From Tyzzerella sp963558545 (lineage in GTDB: Bacteria > Bacillota > Clostridia > Lachnospirales > CAG-274), in contig NZ_CAUWHO010000054.1 of assembly GCF_963558545.1 (NCBI RefSeq), forward strand, positions 1 to 14,067: a DNA stretch of 14,067 nucleotides, read 5' to 3'. Positions 14,018 through 14,067 of the stretch are shown piece by piece (the first letter of the stretch is position 1; each line of letters starts with the position of its first letter). The translations under genes and the position numbers were made by a program. The notes under the pieces are model-generated. The model had not been told where the DNA came from. It made no database searches and was given only the letters and a program-made list of their open reading frames with translations.

Positions 14018-14067
14018 CTATTAAATACTTTTTTGATATTTCTCTATAAAAATACTATATTATAACA

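Noticed and set aside
1..14067. Novel defence, toxin-antitoxin or biosynthetic system in the window
   Set aside because: Nearly all sequence is explained by conserved housekeeping genes. The only unknown proteins are the membrane protein upstream of addA and the small cysteine protein, and neither shows features of a defence or toxin system.

Overview
The window is very AT-rich, low-GC Gram-positive DNA with strong AGGAGG-type ribosome binding sites, some TTG and GTG starts, and sigma-A-like promoters. The conserved run ireB-ruvX-DUF1292-RNase J, an AddA nuclease-helicase and an ECF-type vitamin transporter beside coaX point to an anaerobic Firmicute of the class Clostridia. Lachnospirales is the best guess from gene order, but no marker gene settles the genus. 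This is mostly a chromosomal housekeeping region. No phage, defence island, CRISPR array, rRNA or tRNA was seen.

Layout. Positions 1-3031 (+) hold an AraC-type response regulator with a degenerate receiver domain, then mtaB, the tRNA t6A37 methylthiotransferase. A 396-base gap follows. It contains a long hairpin, a decayed leader of what looks like an insertion-sequence transposase, an AT-rich palindrome and a promoter. Positions 3428-6209 (+) form a likely four-gene unit: ireB, ruvX, a DUF1292 gene and an RNase J gene. It ends at a strong hairpin (6208-6234) shared with a convergent DEAD-box RNA helicase gene carrying a DbpA-type RNA-binding domain (7836-6259, -). The 179-base gap 7837-8015 carries two back-to-back promoters. 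One drives the helicase; the other drives a predicted pantothenate transporter gene (panT-like) and coaX (8016-9425, +), ending at a terminator at 9428-9451. On the minus strand, 13951-9457, there is a probable three-gene unit: an unknown membrane-anchored helical protein, addA, and an unannotated 56-residue four-cysteine protein starting at TTG.

How the genes relate. panT and coaX make a short pathway for taking up pantothenate and committing it to coenzyme A. ireB, ruvX and the DUF1292 gene are a conserved trio tied to Ser/Thr-kinase signalling and RNA or DNA maintenance. RNase J and the helicase both act on RNA and sit tail to tail. AddA does recombination-dependent double-strand-break repair, but its partner AddB is not in the usual adjacent upstream place. 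The points most worth a second look are the receiver domain with all key residues replaced, the transposase fossil behind a hairpin that would hide its ribosome binding site, the small cysteine protein, and the unknown protein upstream of addA.
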